Assembly: GCA_040881685.1 (NCBI GenBank)
Contig: JBBECS010000053.1
Location: 1-37,530 of the forward strand
Length of the DNA stretch: 37,530 nucleotides
Reading direction: 5' to 3'
Source: Acidimicrobiia bacterium
GTDB taxonomy: Bacteria > Actinomycetota > Acidimicrobiia > IMCC26256 > PALSA-555
Shown here: positions 16,629-24,690 of the stretch, one piece after another
Numbering within the stretch: position 1 is the stretch's first letter
Layout of the letters: every line of letters begins with the position of its first letter
The notes under the pieces: generated by a model
The model's database searches: none
Told to the model about the DNA's origin: nothing
Seen by the model: the letters and a program-made list of their open reading frames with translations, nothing else
Program-made: the position numbers and the translations under genes

Positions 16629-17753
16629 CGGCTTCCTGACGGCCGCCCGGAACACGCCCGCAAGGTCGCCCATCGGGATCGAGACGAGCGACGGTCGGGC
16701 AGCGCGTGCCGCGGTCGCGGTCGGTCCGGCACGCTCGACCACCGTGACGATCGCGTCGGCCAGCGCGTCGGCATCGCCCGGGGGAACGAGCTGGCCGGCG
16801 CCAGACGACGCCAGCCCGACGATCTCTCGGGGCCCGCCCGCGTCGGTCGCCACCACCGGCGTTCCGCTCATGAGCGCCTCGACCAGCACGAAGCCGTACG
16901 GCTCTGGCTCGGTGGACGGCAAGGTCAACACGTCGAGATCTGCGAGCACATCCGCGACGCCCTCCTCGTCGAGCTCACCAAGCCAATGCACGTCGGTCAG
17001 CTCGCTCGCTCGCACGGCCAGCTCGTGAGCGTGGCCCTCTTTGCCCTCCACTGCCGCACCGGCGATCAGGAGGTGCACGCCGGCGATGGCGTGCGTGACG
17101 CTCGGCCATGCGTCGAGGAGCACATCGACGCCCTTCCAGGTGTCGAGCCGCCCGACCACGCCGACGAGCGGGGCGTCGTCGGGAACACCCGCTCGGACCC
17201 GCATGCGGCCGGCACGTGTGGGGTTGAACACGGCGCGTTCCGGCGCGTCGTAGACAACGACAGCGTTGCGCGCGTCGAGCTGATCGGCGATGGCCTGCGA
17301 TCCGCAGACGACGCGCGTCGCGAAATGGCGAGCGAGGAAGCGCTCGACCCGGAGAGCCGCACCTGACTGCACGACGATCTCGCGTGCGTGCCATACGTGC
17401 GGGCGTCGAGCCAGCCGTGCCGCCGCCCATCCGTACCAGGAATGCAGCGAGTTCGAGTGCACGACGTCGATGTCGAGCTCGCGCACGAGGCGGTGGAGGC
17501 GGATCACGGCTCGCGGCCATCCGAGCACGTACGCCGTCCAGTCCCAGAATCGATGACTCATCGAGATTCGGCGCATCGCCACGATGTGGACGGTGGCTCC
17601 GGCGGCTTCGTACTCGGAGCGCAACGGCGGTTCCGTGGGCACCACGACGTGACACTCGAACTCGTTGGGTGGCAGGCTGCGCACCATCCTCAGGAGCGCC
17701 TGATCCGAGCCGCCGCGCTCCGCGACGGGCTGGATCGAGCAGAGCCGGATCAT
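16617..17753 (-). CDS. GT4-family (group 1) glycosyltransferase
   Basis: The 378-residue protein has a GT-B fold. The N-terminal acceptor half includes DIDVVHSNSLHSWYGWAAARL and VWHAREIV. The donor half includes GVVGRLDTWKGVDVLL and the nucleotide-sugar motif EPEPYGFVLVEALMSGTPVVATDAGGPREIV. Cytoplasmic; it probably adds a sugar to a surface polysaccharide or lipid. The ATG at 17753 is part of a CATG shared with the start of the divergent gene, so its Shine-Dalgarno sequence (GAGG) lies inside that gene. Confidence 0.88.
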   Translation of the reverse strand: MIRLCSIQPVAERGGSDQALLRMVRSLPPNEFECHVVVPTEPPLRSEYEAAGATVHIVAMRRISMSHRFWDWTAYVLGWPRAVIRLHRLVRELDIDVVHSNSLHSWYGWAAARLARRPHVWHAREIVVQSGAALRVERFLARHFATRVVCGSQAIADQLDARNAVVVYDAPERAVFNPTRAGRMRVRAGVPDDAPLVGVVGRLDTWKGVDVLLDAWPSVTHAIAGVHLLIAGAAVEGKEGHAHELAVRASELTDVHWLGELDEEGVADVLADLDVLTLPSTEPEPYGFVLVEALMSGTPVVATDAGGPREIVGLASSGAGQLVPPGDADALADAIVTVVERAGPTATAARAARPSLVSIPMGDLAGVFRAAVRKPSGA

Positions 17754-18912
17754 GCGTGTCGCCCTCAACGTCGAGCAGCTGTTGCAACGTCCCCCGGGGG
17801 GGATCGGTCGGTACACCGCGGAATTGGCGAGGCTACTCCCGGCGGCGAACGACGAAGGCGAGCCCATCGACGTGGTGCCGTTCGTGGCGCGTCACAGCCG
17901 CGCCAAGATCGAGCGGGCGCTCGGCTTGTTCGGCTTGCGCGACGCCGACCCGGTACGGCTGTTCCTGCCACGGCCGTTGCTGTACGACACGTGGAACCTG
18001 CTCGGCTTCCCGCCGCTCGGGTTGCTGCACCGATCGCTGCGTAACGTCGATCTCGTGCACGCGCCGTCGCTCGCGGTGCCGCCTCACAGCGGCGTCCCGC
18101 TGGTCGTAACGGTCCACGACGCGGCCGCGATCGTGTTCCCAGAGACGTACCCGCGGCGCGGCAGGTGGTTCCACCACCGGGGCAGCATCACCGCGGCGCG
18201 CCGAGCCGACGTGGTGATCGCCCCCACGATGGCTGCGGCCGAGGAGATCAGCGCGCGCACGCCAATCCCGCGGGAGCGCATCCGCGTCATCCCGCACGGG
18301 GTGACGCAGCTCCCCGTTGGCGAGGGTGTAGTCGCCGCCACACGAGCGACGGTCGGCGTCGGGGACGACCCGTACGTGCTGTGGGTCGGGACGCTCGAGC
18401 CGCGCAAGAACCTGCCCGTGCTCGTGGACGCGTTCCGCATCCTCGTTGAGCAGAAGGATCTGCCGCACCGGCTCGTGATCGTCGGCCCGACGGGTTGGCT
18501 CGACACCGAGTCTGCGATCCGCGGTCCGGCCGAGGCGCTCGGCGAGCGCATCCACTTCACCGGGCCGTTGCGCGCAGACCGTCTGCTCGCGCTCTACCGC
18601 GGTGCCGAGCTGTTCGCGTTCCCGAGCTTGCACGAGGGGTTCGGGCTACCGGTGCTCGAGGCGATGGCCCAATCGACGGCGGTGCTGTGCGCCGACATCC
18701 CCGTGCTTCGCGAGGTCGGTGGTGACGCCGCCGCGTTCGTCAGTGCGAACGACTCAGAGGCGTGGGCGCACTCGATCTCCGAGCTGTTGCGTGACGACTT
18801 CGCCCGAGAATCGCTCGCGCGCGCCGGACGCGTCCGCGCCGCGAGCTTCACGTGGGAGCGCTGCGTGAACCGAACGAGGGCCGTGTACCGAGACGTCCTC
18901 GGCCTGAGCTAA
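17752..18912 (+). CDS. GT4-family (group 1) glycosyltransferase
   Basis: The 386-residue GT-B protein starts with MRVALNVEQLLQ and the flexible Gly loop PPGGIGRYTAEL. It has WVGTLEPRKNLPVLVDAF, the typical donor-domain entry of mannosyl/glucosyltransferases, and the E-x7-E type motif HEGFGLPVLEAMAQ. It diverges from the neighbouring glycosyltransferase with the two ATGs overlapping in one CATG, leaving no intergenic promoter space. A weak inverted repeat (AACCCC 18911-18916, GGGGTT 18928-18933) lies at its 3' end. Confidence 0.9.
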   Translation: MRVALNVEQLLQRPPGGIGRYTAELARLLPAANDEGEPIDVVPFVARHSRAKIERALGLFGLRDADPVRLFLPRPLLYDTWNLLGFPPLGLLHRSLRNVDLVHAPSLAVPPHSGVPLVVTVHDAAAIVFPETYPRRGRWFHHRGSITAARRADVVIAPTMAAAEEISARTPIPRERIRVIPHGVTQLPVGEGVVAATRATVGVGDDPYVLWVGTLEPRKNLPVLVDAFRILVEQKDLPHRLVIVGPTGWLDTESAIRGPAEALGERIHFTGPLRADRLLALYRGAELFAFPSLHEGFGLPVLEAMAQSTAVLCADIPVLREVGGDAAAFVSANDSEAWAHSISELLRDDFARESLARAGRVRAASFTWERCVNRTRAVYRDVLGLS

Positions 18913-18935
18913 CCCCGGGACAAGGATGGGGTTCC

Positions 18936-19547
18936 CTACCAGCCGCGGTCGGCCCACTCTTGGAGGTGGGGACGCTCTTCGCCGATGGTGGTGTCGAGGC
19001 CGTGACCGGGGAGCACGAGCATGTCGGTCGGGAGCGTGAAGAGGCGCCGATCGATCGACTGGAGGATCGTCTCGAAGCTGGCGCCCGGGGTGCTCGTGTT
19101 GCCGGGACCGCCAGGGAAGAGCGTGTCGCCGGTGAAGATCAGCGGCTCGTCCTCGAGCACGAACGACGTGGAGCCCGCGGTGTGGCCCGGGGTGTGGATC
19201 GACCGCAGGCGCAGGTCGCCGATCGCGTACACCTCGTCGTCGGCGATCACGAAGTCGTACGCCGGGAGCATCTCGGCGTCGGCGGCCGCGATCCCAACGT
19301 CGATCCCCGCGTCACGCACGGCCTCGACCGCCTGGATGTGGTCCCAGTGGCCATGGGTGGTGAGCACCTTGCGCACCCCCGTCTCGCGGCAGACCTCGAG
19401 GAGCAGCTCGTGCTCGTTCGCCGCGTCGAGCAGCACGGCGTCACCGGTGCTCTTGCACCGCACGATGAACACGTTGTTCTCGAACGGGCCGACGATCAGC
19501 TTTTCGACGCGCACACGGGCGTCTTCGAAGTGTGCGGGGCGGGCCAC
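18936..19547 (-). CDS. MBL-fold metallohydrolase (glyoxalase II-like)
   Basis: The 203-residue single-domain metallo-beta-lactamase-fold protein has the dinuclear metal motif T-H65-G-H67-W-D69-H70, then HTPGHTAGST, GDTLF and the terminal VLPGHG. This matches compact glyoxalase II-like thioester hydrolases, but substrate and physiological role are unknown. The GTG at 19547 is preceded by TAGGGT 6 nt upstream, so it is probably leaderless. It diverges from the Mur-ligase-like gene across 53 nt. Confidence 0.87.
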   Translation of the reverse strand: MARPAHFEDARVRVEKLIVGPFENNVFIVRCKSTGDAVLLDAANEHELLLEVCRETGVRKVLTTHGHWDHIQAVEAVRDAGIDVGIAAADAEMLPAYDFVIADDEVYAIGDLRLRSIHTPGHTAGSTSFVLEDEPLIFTGDTLFPGGPGNTSTPGASFETILQSIDRRLFTLPTDMLVLPGHGLDTTIGEERPHLQEWADRGW

Positions 19548-19553
19548 GGGAAC

Positions 19554-19559
19554 ACCCTA
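19554..19559 (-). promoter_or_regulatory. Putative -10 (TAGGGT) of the MBL-fold gene
   Basis: On the minus strand TAGGGT ends 6 nt before the GTG at 19547, giving a leaderless start. Confidence 0.35.
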
Positions 19560-19586
19560 CGCGTCGGTGCCGGCGGTGGTGACGCC

Positions 19587-19592
19587 TACCAT
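19587..19592 (+). promoter_or_regulatory. Putative -10 (TACCAT) of the Mur-ligase-like gene
   Basis: TACCAT ends 8 nt before the GTG at 19601. Together with the opposite -10 at 19554-19559 it makes a compact divergent promoter. Confidence 0.4.
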
Positions 19593-19600
19593 CCACGGCT

Positions 19601-20983
19601 GTGCCACTGCGGTCGGACGTGCTGGTTCCACCCGAGAACCCGCTGCCGCCGCTCGAGGGCCTGGCGTTGCACGTGCTCGGCGTGCGCGGGCGCGGGATGA
19701 CGCCGCCGGCGCTCGCGGCGGCGGCCGCGGGGGCCTACGTCGACGGCTGTGACCTCGCGCTCGCCGGGGGTCGCGACGTGCTGGCCGACGCCTGCATCCG
19801 CGTGGCGCAGCGTCACGACCGCGCGCACGTGGACGGACGGCATCTCGTGGTGACGACCATCGCCTCCCCCGATCTGCCCGAGGTCACCGCGGCGGCCGCC
19901 GCCGGGCGTCTCCATCATCGGGCCGATCTGCTCGCCGCGGTCGTGCGCGGTCGCACCACCATCGCGGTGACGGGAACCCACGGGAAGGGAACGGTTGCGG
20001 CTCTGGTCGGGAGTGCGCTCCAGCAACTGGGGGCCGACCCGCTCGTGCTGCTCGGTGTCGCGGCGCGGGTGCTCGGCGGCTCGTTCCGCGGTGGCGCCGG
20101 CCCCGCGGTTGTAGAAGCCGACGACGCCGACGGCACCATCGCCCGGATCCCGGCCACCGTCAGCGTGGTCACGAACTCGTGGTTCGACCACCCGATGCTC
20201 GGTCGCACACGCGGCGAGGTCCTGGACGACGTCTGCGTCCACGTCGCAGCGGTCGCCTCCGACGGCCTCGTGGTGATCGGTCGCGGAAGGAATCTCGCGC
20301 CGGTCGCGGCCGCCGCCCGGGCGCCGGTGTGGAAGCTCGGGAGAGACTTCGACGTCGAGACCGTCGAGGTCGACGACGACGGTCGGCTGCTGAGGTTCCG
20401 CGACCCCGAGACCGAGGCGGTGGTCTCGGGGCGCGTGTCCCTGCATGGCGGGCGAATCGCCGACAATGCGGCGCTTGCGTACGCAGCCCTTCGTGGTCGC
20501 GGCATCGAGCCCGAGGAGGCGGCCGGTGCACTCGCCGCCCTCGACGCCCTCGACCGCCGCCTCCACCTCGTGGGTGTGGCCCGTGGCGTCCGCGTGTTCG
20601 ACGACTACGGCAAGCACCCCGAGGCCACGGCGGCCAGCCTCGATGCGGTGCGCGAGCTGCGTCCCAAACGCGTGCACGTCGTGTACGAGCCGCACCTCCA
20701 TGCAGACGTGCGGCGCTGGGGTCGACAATGGGCTCGCGCACTTGCCCGCGCGGACTCGTGCATCGTGTTGCCCGTCGACATGCGCACGCGCCTGGCACCG
20801 ACGCGCCTCGCCGCGCCGACCTGGCCGACCGACGTCGGTCTGCGCGCCGACCTGCCCGAGCGCCGGGACGAGGCGCTCGCCCTCCTCGTGGAGCGCTGTG
20901 CGTCGGGTGACGTGGTGGTGATCAGCGGGGCGCACCCGGACCTGACGACGCTCGCCGAGTCGCTCGTGGCCCGACTGGAGTAG
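19601..20983 (+). CDS. Divergent Mur-ligase (MurC/Mpl-like) ATP-dependent ligase
   Basis: The 460-residue protein keeps the three-domain Mur ligase plan: N-terminal HVLGVRGRGMTP (24-35) resembles the MurC nucleotide loop; P-loop GTHGKGT (125-131); metal-site Glu172 in VVEADDADGT; NSWFDHPM (192-199) in place of the usual N-x-D-HLD; ADNAALAYAAL (287-297) for the N-x2-N-ALAA motif; RRLHLVG (319-325) and DDYGKHPEAT (334-343), where MurC has DDYGHHPTE. The core ATP-binding residues are therefore present while substrate-contact motifs differ. No cell-wall cluster surrounds it; the neighbours are glycosyltransferases. I infer a peptide-recycling or secondary-polymer ligase and not the housekeeping MurC. 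Confidence 0.8.
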   Translation: MPLRSDVLVPPENPLPPLEGLALHVLGVRGRGMTPPALAAAAAGAYVDGCDLALAGGRDVLADACIRVAQRHDRAHVDGRHLVVTTIASPDLPEVTAAAAAGRLHHRADLLAAVVRGRTTIAVTGTHGKGTVAALVGSALQQLGADPLVLLGVAARVLGGSFRGGAGPAVVEADDADGTIARIPATVSVVTNSWFDHPMLGRTRGEVLDDVCVHVAAVASDGLVVIGRGRNLAPVAAAARAPVWKLGRDFDVETVEVDDDGRLLRFRDPETEAVVSGRVSLHGGRIADNAALAYAALRGRGIEPEEAAGALAALDALDRRLHLVGVARGVRVFDDYGKHPEATAASLDAVRELRPKRVHVVYEPHLHADVRRWGRQWARALARADSCIVLPVDMRTRLAPTRLAAPTWPTDVGLRADLPERRDEALALLVERCASGDVVVISGAHPDLTTLAESLVARLE

Positions 20984-20995
20984 GACCGGCCGGTC
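20984..20995. terminator. 12-nt palindrome between convergent genes
   Basis: GACCGGCCGGTC begins right after the Mur-ligase-like stop and runs into the stop of the opposing glycosyltransferase. It may help end both transcripts; there is no U tract. Confidence 0.35.
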
Positions 20996-22109
20996 AGGGC
21001 CGCTCGCGTCGGACGCGCCGCAGGGCGCGCAGCGGTCGGGTCAGCTTCCACGACGCGGACGCCCAGATCTTGAACAGCTCGCGCTGGACACGGGCGCGCT
21101 CCCATTCCGCCTGTCGGCCGCGTTGCTCGAGCTCGAAGTTGCGCTGCTCGAGGGCGGCGAGCGTCCTGGCAACGTCGGGCTCCAAGGTCATGAGCGGTCG
21201 TTGCCCGAGCACGGATCGGTACAACGCCACGAGCTGCGTCGCATGGGCGCGGGCCGCGTGATGGCGACCGACCAGCTCTCGGCCGAGCTGACCGAGCGTC
21301 CGGTCGTAGCGGGAGAGCTCCTCCACGACGCTTTCGAGCGTGGTGGCCGCGCCCGCCGCGGGTGTGAAGCCGCACGCCTCGAGCTCGGGATAGCGCTCGG
21401 CGGTGACGAAGCCGGCGCCCCCCGACTCGTCGAGCACGAACGTGGCGCGGGCCAGGGCCATGGACTCGAGCGCCGTGCGGCCGACTCCGAAGACGATGTC
21501 GGCGCGCATCATGGCCTCGATGTGGTCGGCCGTGGGCTCGATCCCCGCGTGCACCTCCAGGCGCGTGCCGTGCCGGCGACACGCGTCCTCGAGCACCCCG
21601 ACACGTGACGAGAGGTTGCGGGCGATGGCGACCGCAAGGAGCGGGCGCTCGTTGATCGGCACCCGGTGGAGCTCCGCCGCGCTCATCTCCACCGGTTGGT
21701 GGAGGCGGTGCACCGGCACCCGGTCAGCCAGCTGCGACGCTCGCAGCCGCGACGTCACGGAGTCGTTCAGGCCCACCAGCGCGGCCGGCGCGGCGAGCTC
21801 GGGGGGATCCTCGATGTCGATCGTCCACGAATGGGACACGAACACCATCGGCGTGTCGGGAAGCTGCGCCCGTGCCGCCAGCGCGGCAGATGCGTGTTGT
21901 GCATGGATGACATCGACGGGTCCGACCGACGACAGGTCCTCGTGGATCCGGCAGCCGAGCCCGGCGAGGCGATCCGCCACCCTCCCGACCTGGAAGGCCC
22001 ACGCATGCACCTCGTGCCCGAGCTCGAGGAGCTCGTCCACGACCGTCTCGAGGTAGCTCTCGCTGCCACCGCGGACGTCGAGGGACTGGTTCGTGCAGAG
22101 GATGCGCAC
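20994..22109 (-). CDS. GT-B glycosyltransferase at the end of the RiPP-type operon
   Basis: The 371-residue protein has an N-terminal GT4-like acceptor domain (RGGSESYLETVVDELLELGHEV, GPVDVIHAQHASAA) and a donor domain with FGVGRTALESMALARATFVLDESGG. The C-terminal 70 residues are a charged coiled coil (LAALEQRNFELEQRGRQAEW) ending in SWKLTRPLRALRRVRRERP, a membrane-associating tail seen on polysaccharide glycosyltransferases. The GTG at 22109 is the first start giving the normal N-terminus. It lies 28 nt after the upstream gene on the same strand and is likely co-transcribed with the radical SAM genes; whether it glycosylates the peptide is open. Confidence 0.8.
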   Translation of the reverse strand: MRILCTNQSLDVRGGSESYLETVVDELLELGHEVHAWAFQVGRVADRLAGLGCRIHEDLSSVGPVDVIHAQHASAALAARAQLPDTPMVFVSHSWTIDIEDPPELAAPAALVGLNDSVTSRLRASQLADRVPVHRLHQPVEMSAAELHRVPINERPLLAVAIARNLSSRVGVLEDACRRHGTRLEVHAGIEPTADHIEAMMRADIVFGVGRTALESMALARATFVLDESGGAGFVTAERYPELEACGFTPAAGAATTLESVVEELSRYDRTLGQLGRELVGRHHAARAHATQLVALYRSVLGQRPLMTLEPDVARTLAALEQRNFELEQRGRQAEWERARVQRELFKIWASASWKLTRPLRALRRVRRERP

Positions 22110-22137
22110 CGGCGAGATCGTAGAGACGGCCGCGCGC

Positions 22138-22755
22138 TCAGATCTCGAGGGCTGGAACCGGCCACCGGCGCATGCGGTACGGCAGCAGCGTGGCCAGGCC
22201 ACCGAGCTGCAGCGCGAGGTGCTCGGTCGTCAGGTCCTCGAGCGCGCCCTTCGCGTCGTCGGCGAGCGTCGCACTGTCGGCGACCGTCTCGAGCTCGGCG
22301 ACGATGCGTTCGATGCCCTCGAGCTCGAAGCGATACCGGGCGGCGTGCTCGCCCTCCCAACGCACGTCCTTGATGAACACGAACCCGGGTCCGAGGCGGT
22401 AGTAGCAGAGGCCCGGCTGGTGGAAGTGCCTCCACTCGGCGAGGTTCACCGAGGTCTGCTCACCCGGCACCGGTCCGGGTGGCGCGAGGTGGATGAGCAG
22501 ACGCGCGTCGAGGCCCTCGTCGATGATGCCGTGCCACGCGACCGGGACGCCGAAGGACGCGGCGTCGCGCAGCAGGCGTACGAAGGCCAGCGTCGCTCGA
22601 GGCTCGTCGCCGGAGAGCCGGACCGCGTCGCGAAGGCGGAAGCCGCGCGCACCACCGTCGATGGCAGCAGCGACGTCGTAGCCGACCGCCGCTTCGGGAC
22701 CGCCGAGCTCGAGGACCTTCCCGACCGATGCGCTGGCGCTATCGCCAGTGGTCAA
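22138..22755 (-). CDS. Partner protein of the radical SAM RiPP enzyme (DUF5825-like)
   Basis: About 205 residues, no membrane segment. It includes AAIDGGARGFRLRDAVRL, FVRLLRDAASFGVPVAWHGII and LCYYRLGPGFVFIKDVR. Position after, and overlap with, a RiPP radical SAM C-methyltransferase matches the small proteins of the DUF5825 type that I recall beside such enzymes in actinobacteria; the family name is from memory and unverified. No ATG or GTG lies in a suitable place. TTG at 22755 is the likely start, overlapping the radical SAM stop by 17 nt; TTG 22794 is the alternative. Function unknown; substrate delivery or peptide binding is possible. Confidence 0.65.
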   Translation of the reverse strand: MTTGDSASASVGKVLELGGPEAAVGYDVAAAIDGGARGFRLRDAVRLSGDEPRATLAFVRLLRDAASFGVPVAWHGIIDEGLDARLLIHLAPPGPVPGEQTSVNLAEWRHFHQPGLCYYRLGPGFVFIKDVRWEGEHAARYRFELEGIERIVAELETVADSATLADDAKGALEDLTTEHLALQLGGLATLLPYRMRRWPVPALEI

Positions 22756-24601
22756 CGGGGACTCTCGCGGGGACGTCCGTCGTCGCCAGTGCAACGGCGC
22801 GGCCGGCGTCGACGAACACGAGCCCCTCCGCTGCGAGCCATCCGAGCCACTCTTCGATCTCGGCGGTGTTCGTGGGGAGGTCGAGGCGGGCGAGGCGGCG
22901 CGCCAGCGACTCGGCTCCGTGACCATCGGCGAGGAGCTGGTACCCGACGACGCGCCACGGCTCGCGCAACACGTGCTCGGTCTGTCGACGGTGCGCCCGC
23001 CGGTCGGAGATCACGAGCTCTTCGCCGACGACCTCGTGCGTGAGGGTGGAGCTGAAGTACGCGTCTTGCCAGGTCTTGACGCCGTCATGGACCGCCCGCT
23101 CGACGTCGGACCCGATGCCGGCGTTCGGCGTGTCGAACACGAACACGAGATCCATGAGCTCCCGTGTGGGCAGGTTGTAGACGTGGTGGTAGAACGACGC
23201 CGGCACTCGCAACCCGAACCCGAGCTCCGGCCGCTGGTGGTAGGGGCTGAAGCGCTCCAATGCGATGCGTGTCGCGACGCGGGGTGGCTGGAGGTGATGC
23301 AGGTTCGGCATCTGCTCGATGATCGGCAGGTAATCCGAGGGCTCCTCGTCCGGGAAGCCGTAGAGGAGGTTCCACGGTGCGGTGACACGGAAGTCCTCGC
23401 AGTCGCGCAGCAGCCGGACGTTGGACACGCCGTCCACTCCCTTGTCCATGATCTTGAGCACGCGCGTCGACAGGCTCTCGATGCCGGGCTGGATGTGCAC
23501 GACGCCGGCATCGGCCAGGGCGCGGACGTGCTCGCGGCGGAGGTTCGACTTGACCTCGTAGTGCACGCGCAGGTCCCAGCCGGTTTCGGCGAGGCTGGGC
23601 AAGAGCGTCGCGATGTACTCGGTGTCCATGATGTTGTCGACCATCACGACGTCGAGGATGCGATGACGCCGCACGTCGTCCTCGATCTCCGCGAACACCC
23701 GCTCCGGGGGCTTGCTGCGGAACTCCATCGTGGAGCCGTTGAGGCCGCAGAACGTGCAGTGCTTGCGCGCGCCCCACCAGCACCCCCGCGCGGCCTCGTG
23801 CACGAGCTTCGGCTCGAGGTACTCGCGCACCGGCCCGCCGTCGATGGCGGCGAAGAAGTCGTCGAAGCTTGCCCGCGGCACGCGGTCCATGGTGAGCGCA
23901 TCCGGCAACGGCGGGTTCGCAACGCTCTCGCCGGCGCGCCACCAGCTCAAGCCGCCGACCTTGCTCAGCGCATCCTCGGTCGCGCCGGCTTCGAGCGCGG
24001 CGAGGAGCCCGACAAGCGCCCGCTCCCCTTCACCGCTGACGACGTAGTCGAGCATGCGGAAGTTCCGGTGGAGCGCCGCACCCATGGGCCCGTCACAGTT
24101 GCCGCCGCCCATGACCACGACGACGTCGGGTCGACGGCGCTTCAGCTCGGCCGCGAGCGCGAGCGAGGGCACGTTCTGCATGAAGGTGCTTGTGAGGCCG
24201 ACGACGTCGGGCTCGAAGGCGAGCACCTCGTCGGCCGCGAAGCGGATGAAGCTCGGCGCGACCGCGCGCATCTTCTTGGCGGGGCCGTCGTTCACGAGCG
24301 GGGTCTTCGGATGGGCGAGATAGCGCTCCTCGGGCCACGACTCGTCCACGTAGAGCGCGGACGTGAACACGAAGTCGCCGAGACCGTGGAAGAGCCCGTC
24401 CTCGACGACATCGGAGTAGTCGTCGGGGGTGACGTCGCCCCCGGTGTGCTCGAGCACGTACTCCGCCCAGTGGATGTTGGCGTAGTAGGTGTCAACGTGG
24501 TCTTCAGGGCGCGCCGCACGCACCGCCTCGGACAGCAGGCTGAGCTGGAGCGACGGGAGGTCGAGTGACTGCCAGGGCATGCTCACAAGACACAGGCGCA
24601 T
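22739..24601 (-). CDS. B12-binding radical SAM protein, RiPP maturation C-methyltransferase family
   Basis: The 620-residue protein has an N-terminal cobalamin-binding Rossmann domain (about 1-200, with DVVGLTSTFMQNVPSLALAAEL split around residue 140 and VVVVMGGGNCDGPMG at 160-174). A radical SAM barrel follows, whose cluster motif is Cys274-x7-Cys282-x2-Cys285 in GCWWGARKHCTFCGLNG. This spaced CxxxxxxxCxxC is the hallmark of the TIGR03975 family (RiPP maturation radical SAM protein 1), as opposed to the ordinary CxxxCxxC. Later motifs are VKSNLRREHV, HIQPGIESLSTRVLKIMDKG and WNLLYGFPDE. The C-terminal about 120 residues form a winged-helix-like region. The expected reaction is methylation of unactivated carbons of a peptide. 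A 50-residue candidate substrate gene lies 89 nt upstream. Confidence 0.9.
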   Translation of the reverse strand: MRLCLVSMPWQSLDLPSLQLSLLSEAVRAARPEDHVDTYYANIHWAEYVLEHTGGDVTPDDYSDVVEDGLFHGLGDFVFTSALYVDESWPEERYLAHPKTPLVNDGPAKKMRAVAPSFIRFAADEVLAFEPDVVGLTSTFMQNVPSLALAAELKRRRPDVVVVMGGGNCDGPMGAALHRNFRMLDYVVSGEGERALVGLLAALEAGATEDALSKVGGLSWWRAGESVANPPLPDALTMDRVPRASFDDFFAAIDGGPVREYLEPKLVHEAARGCWWGARKHCTFCGLNGSTMEFRSKPPERVFAEIEDDVRRHRILDVVMVDNIMDTEYIATLLPSLAETGWDLRVHYEVKSNLRREHVRALADAGVVHIQPGIESLSTRVLKIMDKGVDGVSNVRLLRDCEDFRVTAPWNLLYGFPDEEPSDYLPIIEQMPNLHHLQPPRVATRIALERFSPYHQRPELGFGLRVPASFYHHVYNLPTRELMDLVFVFDTPNAGIGSDVERAVHDGVKTWQDAYFSSTLTHEVVGEELVISDRRAHRRQTEHVLREPWRVVGYQLLADGHGAESLARRLARLDLPTNTAEIEEWLGWLAAEGLVFVDAGRAVALATTDVPARVPVDHWR

Positions 24602-24630
24602 GGAGAGTCCTCGAGTACTGGTGGATGCCT

Positions 24631-24678
24631 ACCCGCGAGCAACCTGGCCCGGACGGTGCCGGGCCAGGTTACGCGGGT
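24631..24678 (-). other. Strong hairpin between candidate precursor gene and radical SAM gene
   Basis: On the minus strand, arms AACCTGGCCCGG and CCGGGCCAGGTT (12 bp, perfect) enclose a 6-nt loop. They are extended by ACCCGCG and CGCGGGT (7 bp, perfect) beyond a 1x3 internal loop. Hairpins in this place in RiPP operons often limit read-through or stabilise the upstream mRNA so that precursor exceeds enzyme. It lacks a U tract. Confidence 0.75.
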
Positions 24679-24690
24679 TTCGACCTGTGG

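Noticed and set aside
22748-24568. 606-codon open frame on the plus strand antisense to the radical SAM gene
   Set aside because: It mirrors the codon pattern of the opposite gene, has no recognisable domain, and the minus-strand frame has clear B12/radical SAM motifs. Long antisense frames are expected at this GC content.
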